Source of the DNA: Solirubrobacterales bacterium
Lineage (GTDB): Bacteria; Actinomycetota; Thermoleophilia; Solirubrobacterales; Solirubrobacteraceae
Length of the DNA stretch: 5,011 bases
Direction: 5' to 3'
NCBI GenBank assembly: GCA_019240015.1
Contig: JAFAZB010000252.1
Span: 1-5,011, forward strand
The notes below the pieces were generated by a model. The model had not been told where the DNA came from. It worked only from the letters and a program-made list of their open reading frames with translations, and made no database searches. Below, piece after piece: positions 1 through 5,011 of this stretch. The first letter of the stretch is position 1; each line of letters starts with the position of its first letter. The position numbers and the translations under genes were made by a program.

Positions 1-456
1 GATCACGATCAGGTCCGGCACGTATGGCAGCTGCTCGGGGCGCAGCGAGCGGGCGTTCTGGCGCTCGATCGAGGTCACCCTGGGGTCGTTGCGGAGCCTC
101 CAGTCGAGCTGGCCGTAGGCGACGTCGACCGCCACCACGCGCGCGGCACCGCGCTGGAGCAGGCAGTCGGTGAAGCCGCCCGTGGAGGCGCCCAGGTCGA
201 GCGCCAGCCGGCCGCCCACCTCCACACCGAGCTCCCCGAGCGCGTTGGCCAGCTTCAGCCCGCCGCGAGAGACGAACTGCGGCCCCTGCGCGAGCTCGAG
301 CTCGACGTCTTCGGGCACCAGCTGCCCCGGCTTCTCGGCGCGCCGGCGCCCCGGGAGCAGCAGCACCTCGCCGGCCAGCACCGAGGCGGCCGCGCGGCTG
401 CGCGACTGGAACATCCCGCGCTCAGATAAGAGGCTGTCGAGCCGAACCCGCTTCAC
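1..456 (-). CDS. tlyA: TlyA family 23S/16S rRNA (cytidine-2'-O)-methyltransferase, C-terminus cut by window edge
   Basis: Reading the minus strand from a GTG at 456-454 gives 152 open codons that run in frame to base 1, so this is the N-terminal half or so of a family usually about 250-270 aa long. The family puts 2'-O-methyl groups on rRNA cytidines (known from Mycobacterium TlyA), using SAM. Visible parts: an S4 RNA-binding domain at residues 4-55 (begins KRVRLDSLL, with SRSRAAA at 18-24 and AGEV at 28-31), the VSRGGLKL block at 62-69 with the likely catalytic Lys68, the SAM-binding LDLGASTGGFTD at 86-97, and DVAYGQLDWRLRNDPRV at 111-127. The later catalytic Asp, Lys and Glu lie outside the window. 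The GTG start is preferred over ATG at 414-412 because the latter would cut into the S4 domain. No Shine-Dalgarno is seen; a -10-like box lies just upstream. It follows dxs on the same strand across a 132-nt gap. Identification is strong. Confidence 0.95.
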   Translation of the reverse strand, partial: MKRVRLDSLLSERGMFQSRSRAAASVLAGEVLLLPGRRRAEKPGQLVPEDVELELAQGPQFVSRGGLKLANALGELGVEVGGRLALDLGASTGGFTDCLLQRGAARVVAVDVAYGQLDWRLRNDPRVTSIERQNARSLRPEQLPYVPDLIVI

Positions 457-466
457 CTGAGCGCGA

Positions 467-472
467 ACGGTA
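467..472 (-). promoter_or_regulatory. putative -10 box of tlyA promoter
   Basis: On the minus strand TACCGT fits the actinobacterial TAnnnT -10 pattern and lies 10 nt before the tlyA GTG. This would place the transcript start within a few bases of the start codon. No convincing -35 hexamer is seen at 16-19 nt; that region falls inside one arm of the 483-535 inverted repeat. Inference from position and pattern only. Confidence 0.35.
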
Positions 473-482
473 CGGGCTCGCC

Positions 483-535
483 GCGAACTTTGGCGAATTG
501 GTTCGACCCCTCCGAACCAATTCGCCAAAGTTCGC
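483..535. repeat. perfect 23-bp inverted repeat with 7-nt loop between dxs and tlyA
   Basis: Bases 483-505 and 513-535 are exact reverse complements with no mismatch, separated by ACCCCTC at 506-512. The arms are about 52% GC, clearly lower than the surrounding DNA. Downstream of dxs, the RNA would fold into a long stem, but no U-run follows it on the minus strand (GGCGAGCCC comes next), so it is not a classical intrinsic terminator. It could be a U-less actinobacterial terminator or RNA-processing site, a dispersed palindromic (REP/MITE-like) element, or a protein-binding site. The structure is certain; its role is not known. Confidence 0.9.
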
Positions 536-588
536 ACGGACGCCCAGCGGCTGCCGCGTCTCCAAGAGGCCCGCGGAGGCCAGCCCCC

Positions 589-2556
589 CTACCCCACCCC
601 GCTCCGCTCTGCCACTGCGGCCTCGATCCGCTCCGCGATCCGCTCGCCGGTGAAGCCGACCTCCTCGTGCAGGAGCGACGGCGAGCCGTGGGTCACGTAG
701 CGGTCGGGGAGTCCGACGCGCAGGATCCGCGAGGCCAGGCCGGCGTCGGACAGCGTCTCCCACACCGCCGAGCCGAAGCCGCCCGCCAGCACGCCCTCCT
801 CGACCGTCACCAGCAGCTCGTGTTCGGCGGCCAGCTGCGCCGCCAGCCCCGCATCGATCGGCTTGGCGAAGCGGGCGTCGGCGACCGTCACTTCGATCCC
901 GCGCTCGGCCAGGATCGCGGCCGCCGCGAGCGCCTTGCCGACGCCGGTGCCGTAGCCGAGCAGCGCCACGCGATCGCCTTCCCGCAGGATCTCTCCGGTG
1001 CCGATTTCGATCGGCACCGGGCGCTCGGGGAGCGGCACCCCGACGCCCTCGCCGCGCGGGTAGCGCAGCGCGACCGGGCCGTCGTCGAGGCACAGCGCGG
1101 TGTGCAGCATGTGCACCAGCAGCGCCTCGTCGCGCGGCGCCATCAGCACGATATTCGGCAGGCAGCGCAGATACGCGATGTCGAACACGCCGTGGTGGGT
1201 CGGCCCATCGTCGCCCACCAGCCCCGCGCGGTCCATCGCGAACACCACGTTCAGCCGCTGCAGGCATACGTCGTGCACGATCTGGTCATACGCGCGCTGC
1301 AGGAAGGTGGAATAGATCGCGGCGACCGGCTTGCAGCCCTGGAGGGCCAGGCCGGCGGCGAACAGCACCGCCTGCTGCTCGGCGATCCCCACGTCGTAGT
1401 AGCGCTCGGGGAGCTCGTGCTGAAGGATGTTGAGCCCGGTGCCCGAGTTCATCGCGGCGGTGATCCCGATCACCCGCTGATCGCGCCGGCACTCCTGCAC
1501 CAGGGCCTTGCCGAACACCTGGGTGTACTGCGGCGGCGCCGGTTTCGCACTGCGCGCACCGCCACCCCCGCGGCTGCGGCCCGCCCCCGAGTCGGGCACC
1601 GCGAGCACCGCTGGGGCGCCGTTGGCGATCGACTTCGGCTTCGCCGCGTGCCAGCGCTCCATCCCCTCCAGGCCGCCCTCCTCGGCCGGCGCGAACCCCT
1701 TCCCCTTCACGGTCGCGCAGTGCACGACCACGGGGCGCTCGGCGGCCAGCGCTTCGCGCAGCGCCCGGCGCAGCGCGCGAACATCGTGGCCGTCGATCAC
1801 CCCCATGTAGGCGAAGTCGAGCTCCTCCCACCACAGTCCCGGCGCCCAGAAGGCCTTGATCGACTCCTTCACGTGCGGGCCGAAGCGCTCGAACGCCGCC
1901 CCGATCCCGACGGGCAGCTTGGTCAGCCCGCCTTCGACCTCCTCGCGCGCGTGCCACAGCTTCGGATTCAGCCGCACGCGGTTGAAGTACCGGGACAGCG
2001 CGCCCACGTTGGGTGCGATCGACATCCCGTTGTCGTTGAGCACGACCACGATCGGGGTCCCTTCGCCGCCCGCCTGGTGGACCGCTTCGAACGCCACCCC
2101 GCCGGTCATCGCGCCGTCGCCGGCGACCGCGACCACATGCGCGTCCTCGCCGTGGCCGCGGCGCATCGCCTCCTTGATCCCGACCGCGTAGCCGATCGCC
2201 GTGGAGGCGTGGCCGGCGCCGATGATGTCGTGCTCGGACTCGTGGATCGCGCAGAACGGGGCCAAGCCGTGGTACTTGCGGATCGTGTGCAACTGGTCGC
2301 GACGTCCGGTCAGCACCTTGTGGGGGTACGCCTGGTGGCCCACGTCCCAGATGATCTTGTCGCGCGGGGAATCGAGCACCGAGTGCAGCGCGACCGCGAT
2401 CTCACAGGTGCCCAGGTTCGCCCCGAAGTGCCCGCCGATCTCCCCCACCGTGGTGATGATGTGCTCGCGCACCTCCTGCGCCACCTGCTGCAGCTCTTCG
2501 TCGCTGAGGCCGTGCAGGTCCTGCGGCTTTTCGATGCGTTGCAAGAGGTTTGGCAT
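589..2556 (-). CDS. dxs: 1-deoxy-D-xylulose-5-phosphate synthase
   Basis: This cytosolic thiamine-diphosphate enzyme condenses pyruvate and glyceraldehyde 3-phosphate to DXP, the entry step of the MEP isoprenoid pathway. The 655-aa product is slightly longer than the usual 620-640. N-terminal ThDP domain: DVGHQAYPHK at 71-80, GAGHASTA at 113-120, the GDG...NDN metal/ThDP motif at 147-149 and 174-176, and VIDGHDV at 253-259. Central transketolase domain: IAEQQAV at 391-397 with catalytic Glu393, IYSTFLQRAYDQ at 414-425, GDDGPTHHG at 448-456 and RYPRG at 498-502. C-terminal domain: VTVEEG at 583-588 and VTHGSP at 621-626. The linker at about 310-342 carries a Gly/Arg/Ser/Pro-rich stretch. The ATG start overlaps the stop of the upstream prenyl synthase by one base (TGATG), implying translational coupling; no separate promoter or TPP riboswitch is possible there. 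It would supply the C5 units used by that neighbour. Confidence 0.98.
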   Translation of the reverse strand: MPNLLQRIEKPQDLHGLSDEELQQVAQEVREHIITTVGEIGGHFGANLGTCEIAVALHSVLDSPRDKIIWDVGHQAYPHKVLTGRRDQLHTIRKYHGLAPFCAIHESEHDIIGAGHASTAIGYAVGIKEAMRRGHGEDAHVVAVAGDGAMTGGVAFEAVHQAGGEGTPIVVVLNDNGMSIAPNVGALSRYFNRVRLNPKLWHAREEVEGGLTKLPVGIGAAFERFGPHVKESIKAFWAPGLWWEELDFAYMGVIDGHDVRALRRALREALAAERPVVVHCATVKGKGFAPAEEGGLEGMERWHAAKPKSIANGAPAVLAVPDSGAGRSRGGGGARSAKPAPPQYTQVFGKALVQECRRDQRVIGITAAMNSGTGLNILQHELPERYYDVGIAEQQAVLFAAGLALQGCKPVAAIYSTFLQRAYDQIVHDVCLQRLNVVFAMDRAGLVGDDGPTHHGVFDIAYLRCLPNIVLMAPRDEALLVHMLHTALCLDDGPVALRYPRGEGVGVPLPERPVPIEIGTGEILREGDRVALLGYGTGVGKALAAAAILAERGIEVTVADARFAKPIDAGLAAQLAAEHELLVTVEEGVLAGGFGSAVWETLSDAGLASRILRVGLPDRYVTHGSPSLLHEEVGFTGERIAERIEAAVAERSGVG

Positions 2557-3464
2557 CAGTAGCTCCGGGTCGCGATGAAGTCGGTGATCTGGATCAGCTC
2601 GGTGGCCTGTTGCGTGCTCGGCACCACCGCGGTGAGCGCGTCGCGAGCGCGCTCGTGCGACTGGGCGGCCAGCTTACGCGCTCCATCGAGACCGAACTCG
2701 CTCACGTAGGTGCGCTTTCCCAACCGTTCGTCGCTTCCCTGCCGCTTGCCCAGCGTCTCTTGGGATCCGGTTACGTCGAGGATGTCGTCGACGATCTGGA
2801 ACAGCACGCCGAGCTCGCTGGCGAACGGACGGAACAAGGCCATTCTCTCACGTTCGGGGTCGCCCCCCACCAGCAGCACGCAGTTGACGCTCGCCGCGAT
2901 CAGCCCACCGGTTTTCAGCTCGTGAAGGCGCCTCAGTCCAGCCGGCCCGGGGGGCGCGGTCGCGGCTACGTCGAGGTACTGCCCGCCGACCATGCCCTGC
3001 ACCCCGGTCGCCGATGCCAGCTCGCACGCGGCGGCCAGCAGCGCCTCCGGCTCCGCCCGCTGCTCGGAGAGCAGCAGCTTGAACGCCTCGGCGTACAGCC
3101 CGTCGCCCGCCAGGATCGCCACCTCCTCGCCGAACGCCCGGTGGCAGGTGGGGCGGCCCCGGCGCAGCTCGTCGTCGTCCATCGCCGGGAGGTCGTCGTG
3201 GATCAGCGAGTAGGTGTGGATCAGCTCGATCGCTCCGGCCAGCGGCAGCACCGAGCCGGGGCGGCGGCCGAGCGCCCGCGCGGTGGCCAAGGCCAGCACG
3301 GGCCGGATCCGCTTGCCCCCCGCCAGCAGCGAATAGCGCATCGCCTCCTCCAGCCTCGCGCACGCGGGGTCGCCGCTGAAGCGCAGCGACTCCAGGTAGC
3401 GCTCGACCTCGGCGCGCAGGTGCTCGGGATAGGCCGGGCTGCGGGTCGCTGCGGTCCGGAGCAC
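2556..3464 (-). CDS. ispA: polyprenyl synthetase, type II farnesyl diphosphate synthase-like
   Basis: A 302-aa all-helical trans-prenyltransferase that adds IPP to allylic diphosphates. Motifs in order: GGKRIRP at 49-55 (IPP binding), the first Asp-rich motif DDLPAMD at 90-96 followed by RRGRPT at 101-106, GQYLD at 161-165, KT at 184-185, the second Asp-rich motif FQIVDDILD at 222-230, and GKRTY at 249-253. The two-residue insert in the first Asp motif and Tyr at the fifth position before it (YSLIHDD) match bacterial type II FPP synthases such as E. coli IspA, so a C15 product is likely; a GGPP synthase cannot be excluded from sequence alone. The GTG start lies one base after the xseB stop (TAG-G-GTG), and the gene overlaps dxs by one base, so the three appear co-transcribed and translationally coupled. 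No strong Shine-Dalgarno is visible. The gene looks intact. Confidence 0.95.
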   Translation of the reverse strand: MLRTAATRSPAYPEHLRAEVERYLESLRFSGDPACARLEEAMRYSLLAGGKRIRPVLALATARALGRRPGSVLPLAGAIELIHTYSLIHDDLPAMDDDELRRGRPTCHRAFGEEVAILAGDGLYAEAFKLLLSEQRAEPEALLAAACELASATGVQGMVGGQYLDVAATAPPGPAGLRRLHELKTGGLIAASVNCVLLVGGDPERERMALFRPFASELGVLFQIVDDILDVTGSQETLGKRQGSDERLGKRTYVSEFGLDGARKLAAQSHERARDALTAVVPSTQQATELIQITDFIATRSY

Positions 3465-3465
3465 C

Positions 3466-3678
3466 CTACGAGGCCGGCAGCGGGAGCTGGCCCGGAAGGT
3501 CGGGCAGCGGCTCGAGCGCCGCGCGGGTGCGCTGCTCGACCTGGGCGCTGGCGTCGGCGGCGAGCCGCGCGCACTCTTCGATCAGCGCCAGCGCCGTCTC
3601 GTGGTCGAGCGCACCGCTGCGAAGCCGCTCGGCGGTCTCCTGGAGCCGGGCGCTCAGCTCGATCAGGGCATCGGTCAC
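3466..3678 (-). CDS. xseB: exodeoxyribonuclease VII small subunit
   Basis: A 70-aa protein of the XseB family, the small helical subunit that binds several-to-one on the large subunit XseA in exonuclease VII, which degrades single-stranded DNA in both directions. The pattern of two amphipathic helices is visible: IELSARLQETAERLRSGAL at residues 6-24, then HETALALIEECARLAADASAQVEQRTRAAL at 26-55, matching the family spacing of LE..v..Le.g.l.le.al.l.eeg..l. A Pro-rich tail (LPDLPGQLPLPAS) follows. Length is normal for the family. The GTG start at 3678-3676 has no Shine-Dalgarno but a -10-like hexamer 7 nt upstream. The usual partner gene xseA is not adjacent; an RNase HI gene lies upstream instead across a 72-nt gap. 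It heads the xseB-ispA-dxs unit. Confidence 0.88.
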   Translation of the reverse strand: MTDALIELSARLQETAERLRSGALDHETALALIEECARLAADASAQVEQRTRAALEPLPDLPGQLPLPAS

Positions 3679-3685
3679 CGCTCAG

Positions 3686-3691
3686 AGGGTA
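3686..3691 (-). promoter_or_regulatory. putative -10 box of the xseB-ispA-dxs operon (leaderless start)
   Basis: Minus-strand TACCCT is followed by exactly 7 nt (CTGAGCG) and then the GTG of xseB, so transcription would begin at or next to the start codon. There is no Shine-Dalgarno in the gap, consistent with leaderless translation. No clear -35 hexamer is seen at 17-18 nt (the nearest TTG-containing candidate, TTGCGC, is 20 nt away). Inferred from sequence pattern only. Confidence 0.45.
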
Positions 3692-3750
3692 ACGCCCTGA
3701 CGGGCAGCGGGGCGCAAACGCGACGCAGAGCGCCTCCCGCCGGCCAGCGC

Positions 3751-4176
3751 TCACAGCGTTCCGTCGAGCGCGCCGTTGACGAGCTCGTCGGCGCGAGCGT
3801 TCTCGGCGCGCGGGACGGTGCGGATCCGCCAGGAGCGAAACCCGCGCAAGGCGCTGGACGCGCGCTCGTGCAGCGGCTTCATCGAGGGGTGCTTGACCTT
3901 GTAGGCGCCGGTCAGCTGGCGCGCGACCAGCTCCGAGTCGTTGACGAGCTCGACGTCGCGGGCCCCCAGCGCGGCCGCCCGCTCGAGCCCGCGAAGCACC
4001 GCGCGGTACTCGGCCACGTTGTTGGTCGCCGGGCCGATCTCCTCCCCCAGCTCCTCCAGCAGCTTTCCCGACTCGGTCCAGACCACGACCCCGATCGCCG
4101 CGGGGCCCGGATTGCCGCGGGCCCCGCCGTCGACGTGGATGATGAGCTTGCCGGGCGGCCCGGCGGCCAGGCTCAA
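3751..4176 (-). CDS. rnhA: RNase HI family protein (stand-alone domain)
   Basis: A 141-aa RNase H fold that would cleave the RNA strand of RNA-DNA hybrids. Metal-binding residues are all recognisable: Asp16 in HVDGGARGNPGPA (14-26), Glu56 in ATNNVAEYR (50-58), Asp80 in NDSELV (79-84) and Asp130 in ARADELVN (127-134). The sequence follows the N-terminal RNase HI domain of mycobacterial Rv2228c closely as I remember it (VWT, NNVAEYR, KVKHP, VPRA.N..AD), but there is no fused C-terminal phosphatase: the frame stops after about 140 residues. The start is TTG at 4176-4174, sharing two bases with the TGA of the upstream 70-aa gene (TTGA), so translation is probably coupled. No ATG or GTG alternative lies before the first catalytic Asp. 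The symbol rnhA is used for the family; the true chromosomal RNase H complement is unknown. Activity is inferred, the fold is secure. Confidence 0.92.
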   Translation of the reverse strand: MSLAAGPPGKLIIHVDGGARGNPGPAAIGVVVWTESGKLLEELGEEIGPATNNVAEYRAVLRGLERAAALGARDVELVNDSELVARQLTGAYKVKHPSMKPLHERASSALRGFRSWRIRTVPRAENARADELVNGALDGTL

Positions 4177-4385
4177 TCGACCGCGAGGTCGGGCAGCTCG
4201 CCCGTGACCCTGGGGCGGCGGCGGTCGCGCACGGAGCGCTTACCGCCTCCGGTCGAGTCGCGTTCGCGGCGCGAGGACTTGCGGCGGTCGACGATCACGG
4301 TGACGTTGGGATCGTCGGAGTAGTAGCTCGTAAGCTTGTCGAACAGCTCCCCGGCGAGTGCCTCCGGCACGACGCAATAGATCAC
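4173..4385 (-). CDS. uncharacterised 70-aa protein with Arg-rich C-terminal half
   Basis: I do not know a function for this protein. A GTG at 4385-4383 opens 70 codons (VIYCVVPEALAGELFDKL...) that end at the TGA overlapping the next gene's TTG start. Residues 1-32 alternate a beta-like strand (IYCVVP), a helix (EALAGELFDKLTSYYSD) and a second strand (NVTVIVD); residues 33-60 are strongly basic with DRRKSSRR and RDRRR motifs, suggesting nucleic-acid or acidic-surface binding. The codons have the high GC third positions typical of its neighbours. The frame is open well upstream of the GTG, but no start codon lies close by and the upstream reading looks like random high-GC sequence. A -10-like TAGCAT exactly 7 nt before the GTG supports this start. 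I recall similar small proteins (YCVVP ... VIVDRR ... RR) in Thermoleophilia, which would need a search. Coupled to RNase HI. Confidence 0.75.
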   Translation of the reverse strand: MIYCVVPEALAGELFDKLTSYYSDDPNVTVIVDRRKSSRRERDSTGGGKRSVRDRRRPRVTGELPDLAVD

Positions 4386-4392
4386 GTGCCCG

Positions 4393-4398
4393 ATGCTA
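4393..4398 (-). promoter_or_regulatory. putative -10 box of the small protein/RNase HI unit (leaderless start)
   Basis: Minus-strand TAGCAT matches TAnnnT and is followed by exactly 7 nt (CGGGCAC) and the GTG of the 70-aa gene, the same geometry as upstream of xseB. It lies in the 59-nt gap after the 187-aa gene. No convincing -35 sequence is seen at 17-19 nt. Pattern-based inference. Confidence 0.42.
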
Positions 4399-4444
4399 GA
4401 GCGGCTTCCCGCCGGGCACCATCGAACTTCCGTCCAGAAACGCC

Positions 4445-5011
4445 TCAGCCGCTCATGGACAGTCGGCCGTGTTCGTCGGCCACCGCGTTCAGCTGACGCT
4501 CCTCCTCGGACAGCTCGTCGAGCTCGTATCCCTGCCGCGCAACCCTCACGCCGGCGAGCTCGTCGGACAGGTCGATCTCGTAGCGATACCAGCACAGCTC
4601 CCACGAGACGACCACGTCGACCAGGCTCGCTCGATGTTCCGAGGGCCGCACCACGACCCCCGGCAGGCCCAGCGAGCGCGCCACCCCGGCGACCGTGCGA
4701 GTGTGCTCGGAGGCGTTGAACAGCTCGACCGCGGAGGCCACCTTGTGCTCGGGGCTGGTCGGCACCGCGTGGACGTGCCGCGGCTCGCCGTCGCGGGCCC
4801 GGGCGCGCCACGCCGCCGCGCTGGAGACCGCCTGCAGGCGGGAGACGGGCCGCTCGGGCGAGCGCTCGGGCTCGGGGCGCTGGGACGGGGAGGCGCCCGC
4901 CGGCGGCTCCCCCCGCTCCCGGCGCGCGAGCAGCCGGCCAAGCAGCGAGCGCCGCCGGTCGAGGTTGGCGTGGTTGTTCTCGTAGGCGGGGAGGGTCCCC
5001 TCGCGCACCCA
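4445..5011 (-). CDS. uncharacterised protein, 5' end probably outside the window
   Basis: No known family is recognised with confidence. From the GTG at 5008-5006 the frame encodes 187 aa; it is also open through the last codon of the window (TGG at 5011-5009), so that GTG may be internal. Visible layout (numbered from the GTG): a polar N-terminal segment LPAYENNHANLDRRRSLLGR (6-25), a Pro/Arg/Ser/Glu-rich likely disordered linker (about 32-57), then a compact domain (78-187) with HVHAVPTSPEHKVASAVELF, a helix and strand ending GLPGVVVRPS, a hydrophobic VDVVVSWELCWYRYEIDL (130-147) and an acidic GYELDELSEEERQLNAVADE (160-179). There is no signal peptide or transmembrane segment in the visible part. 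The WELCWYRYE core with two Trp and one Cys stands out. Codon use resembles its neighbours and there is no sign of transfer. It is the first gene in the window in transcription order. Confidence 0.78.
   Translation of the reverse strand, partial: WVREGTLPAYENNHANLDRRRSLLGRLLARRERGEPPAGASPSQRPEPERSPERPVSRLQAVSSAAAWRARARDGEPRHVHAVPTSPEHKVASAVELFNASEHTRTVAGVARSLGLPGVVVRPSEHRASLVDVVVSWELCWYRYEIDLSDELAGVRVARQGYELDELSEEERQLNAVADEHGRLSMSG

Noticed and set aside
291..306. GAGCTCGAGCTCGA short repeat in tlyA
   Set aside because: It encodes the ordinary LELEL-type stretch at the S4/methyltransferase junction and reflects codon choice.
422..1267. 281-codon minus-strand frame overlapping the end of dxs, the palindrome and the tlyA start
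   Set aside because: It is an out-of-frame shadow of dxs with Arg/Ala/Gly-rich nonsense composition and would cross into tlyA.
490..2562. 690-codon open frame on the plus strand opposite dxs
   Set aside because: Long antisense frames are expected opposite high-GC genes. The translation is rich in Arg, His, Gln and Ala with no recognisable domain, while the minus strand encodes a complete Dxs.
2557..2700. TPP riboswitch or separate promoter for dxs
   Set aside because: dxs overlaps the prenyl synthase stop by one base and the upstream DNA is normal coding sequence with no TPP-box pattern.
2550..3692. 380-codon open frame on the plus strand across ispA and xseB
   Set aside because: It overlaps two well-identified minus-strand genes, has shadow-like composition and no motifs.
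3728..3752. GAGCGC/GCGCTC inverted repeat over the RNase HI stop codon as a terminator
   Set aside because: The stem is only 6 bp with a 13-nt loop and no U-run; such dyads occur by chance in DNA this rich in G and C.
4386..4811. Upstream extension of the 70-aa small gene to give a 212-codon frame
   Set aside because: The extra part is a shadow of the 187-aa gene (low-complexity Arg/Ala/Gly). Recognisable sequence and a -10-like box both point to the GTG at 4385.
1..5011. CRISPR array, insertion sequence, phage, tRNA or rRNA gene
   Set aside because: No spaced direct repeats, transposase motifs, tRNA-like folds or rRNA-like sequence were seen; the window is a compact housekeeping gene cluster.

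Overview
The window is very GC-rich bacterial DNA (about 70% GC by eye) and nearly all of it is coding, with every supported gene on the minus strand. Frequent GTG and TTG starts, a mycobacterial-type RNase HI domain, and the gene order xseB - polyprenyl synthase - dxs - tlyA point to an actinobacterium. Two small uncharacterised proteins make me lean towards the Thermoleophilia/Solirubrobacterales side, but that rests on memory and no marker gene in the window proves it.

In transcription order (high to low coordinates): (1) an uncharacterised protein of about 187 aa, probably cut at its 5' end by the window edge (4445-5011); (2) a 70-aa Arg-rich small protein (4173-4385) whose stop overlaps the TTG start of (3), a stand-alone RNase HI-family protein (3751-4176); (4) a tight three-gene unit of exonuclease VII small subunit xseB (3466-3678), a type II farnesyl-diphosphate-synthase-like ispA (2556-3464) and dxs (589-2556), joined by a 1-nt gap and a TGATG overlap; (5) after a 132-nt gap holding a perfect 23-bp inverted repeat, the first 152 codons of tlyA (1-456), which runs off the left edge.

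The genes combine nucleic-acid maintenance (RNase HI, XseB), isoprenoid precursor and chain synthesis (Dxs makes DXP for the MEP pathway; the prenyl synthase condenses its C5 products) and ribosomal RNA methylation (TlyA). The same grouping of xseB, ispA, dxs and tlyA is common in Gram-positive bacteria, but the exonuclease VII large subunit gene xseA, usually just upstream of xseB, is not here.

The three non-coding gaps each carry a TAnnnT -10-like hexamer just upstream of a GTG start: exactly 7 nt upstream in two cases, 10 nt in the third. This suggests leaderless or nearly leaderless transcripts. I see no mobile element, CRISPR array, tRNA/rRNA or obvious novel multi-gene system. The most distinctive unexplained structure is the long palindrome at 483-535.
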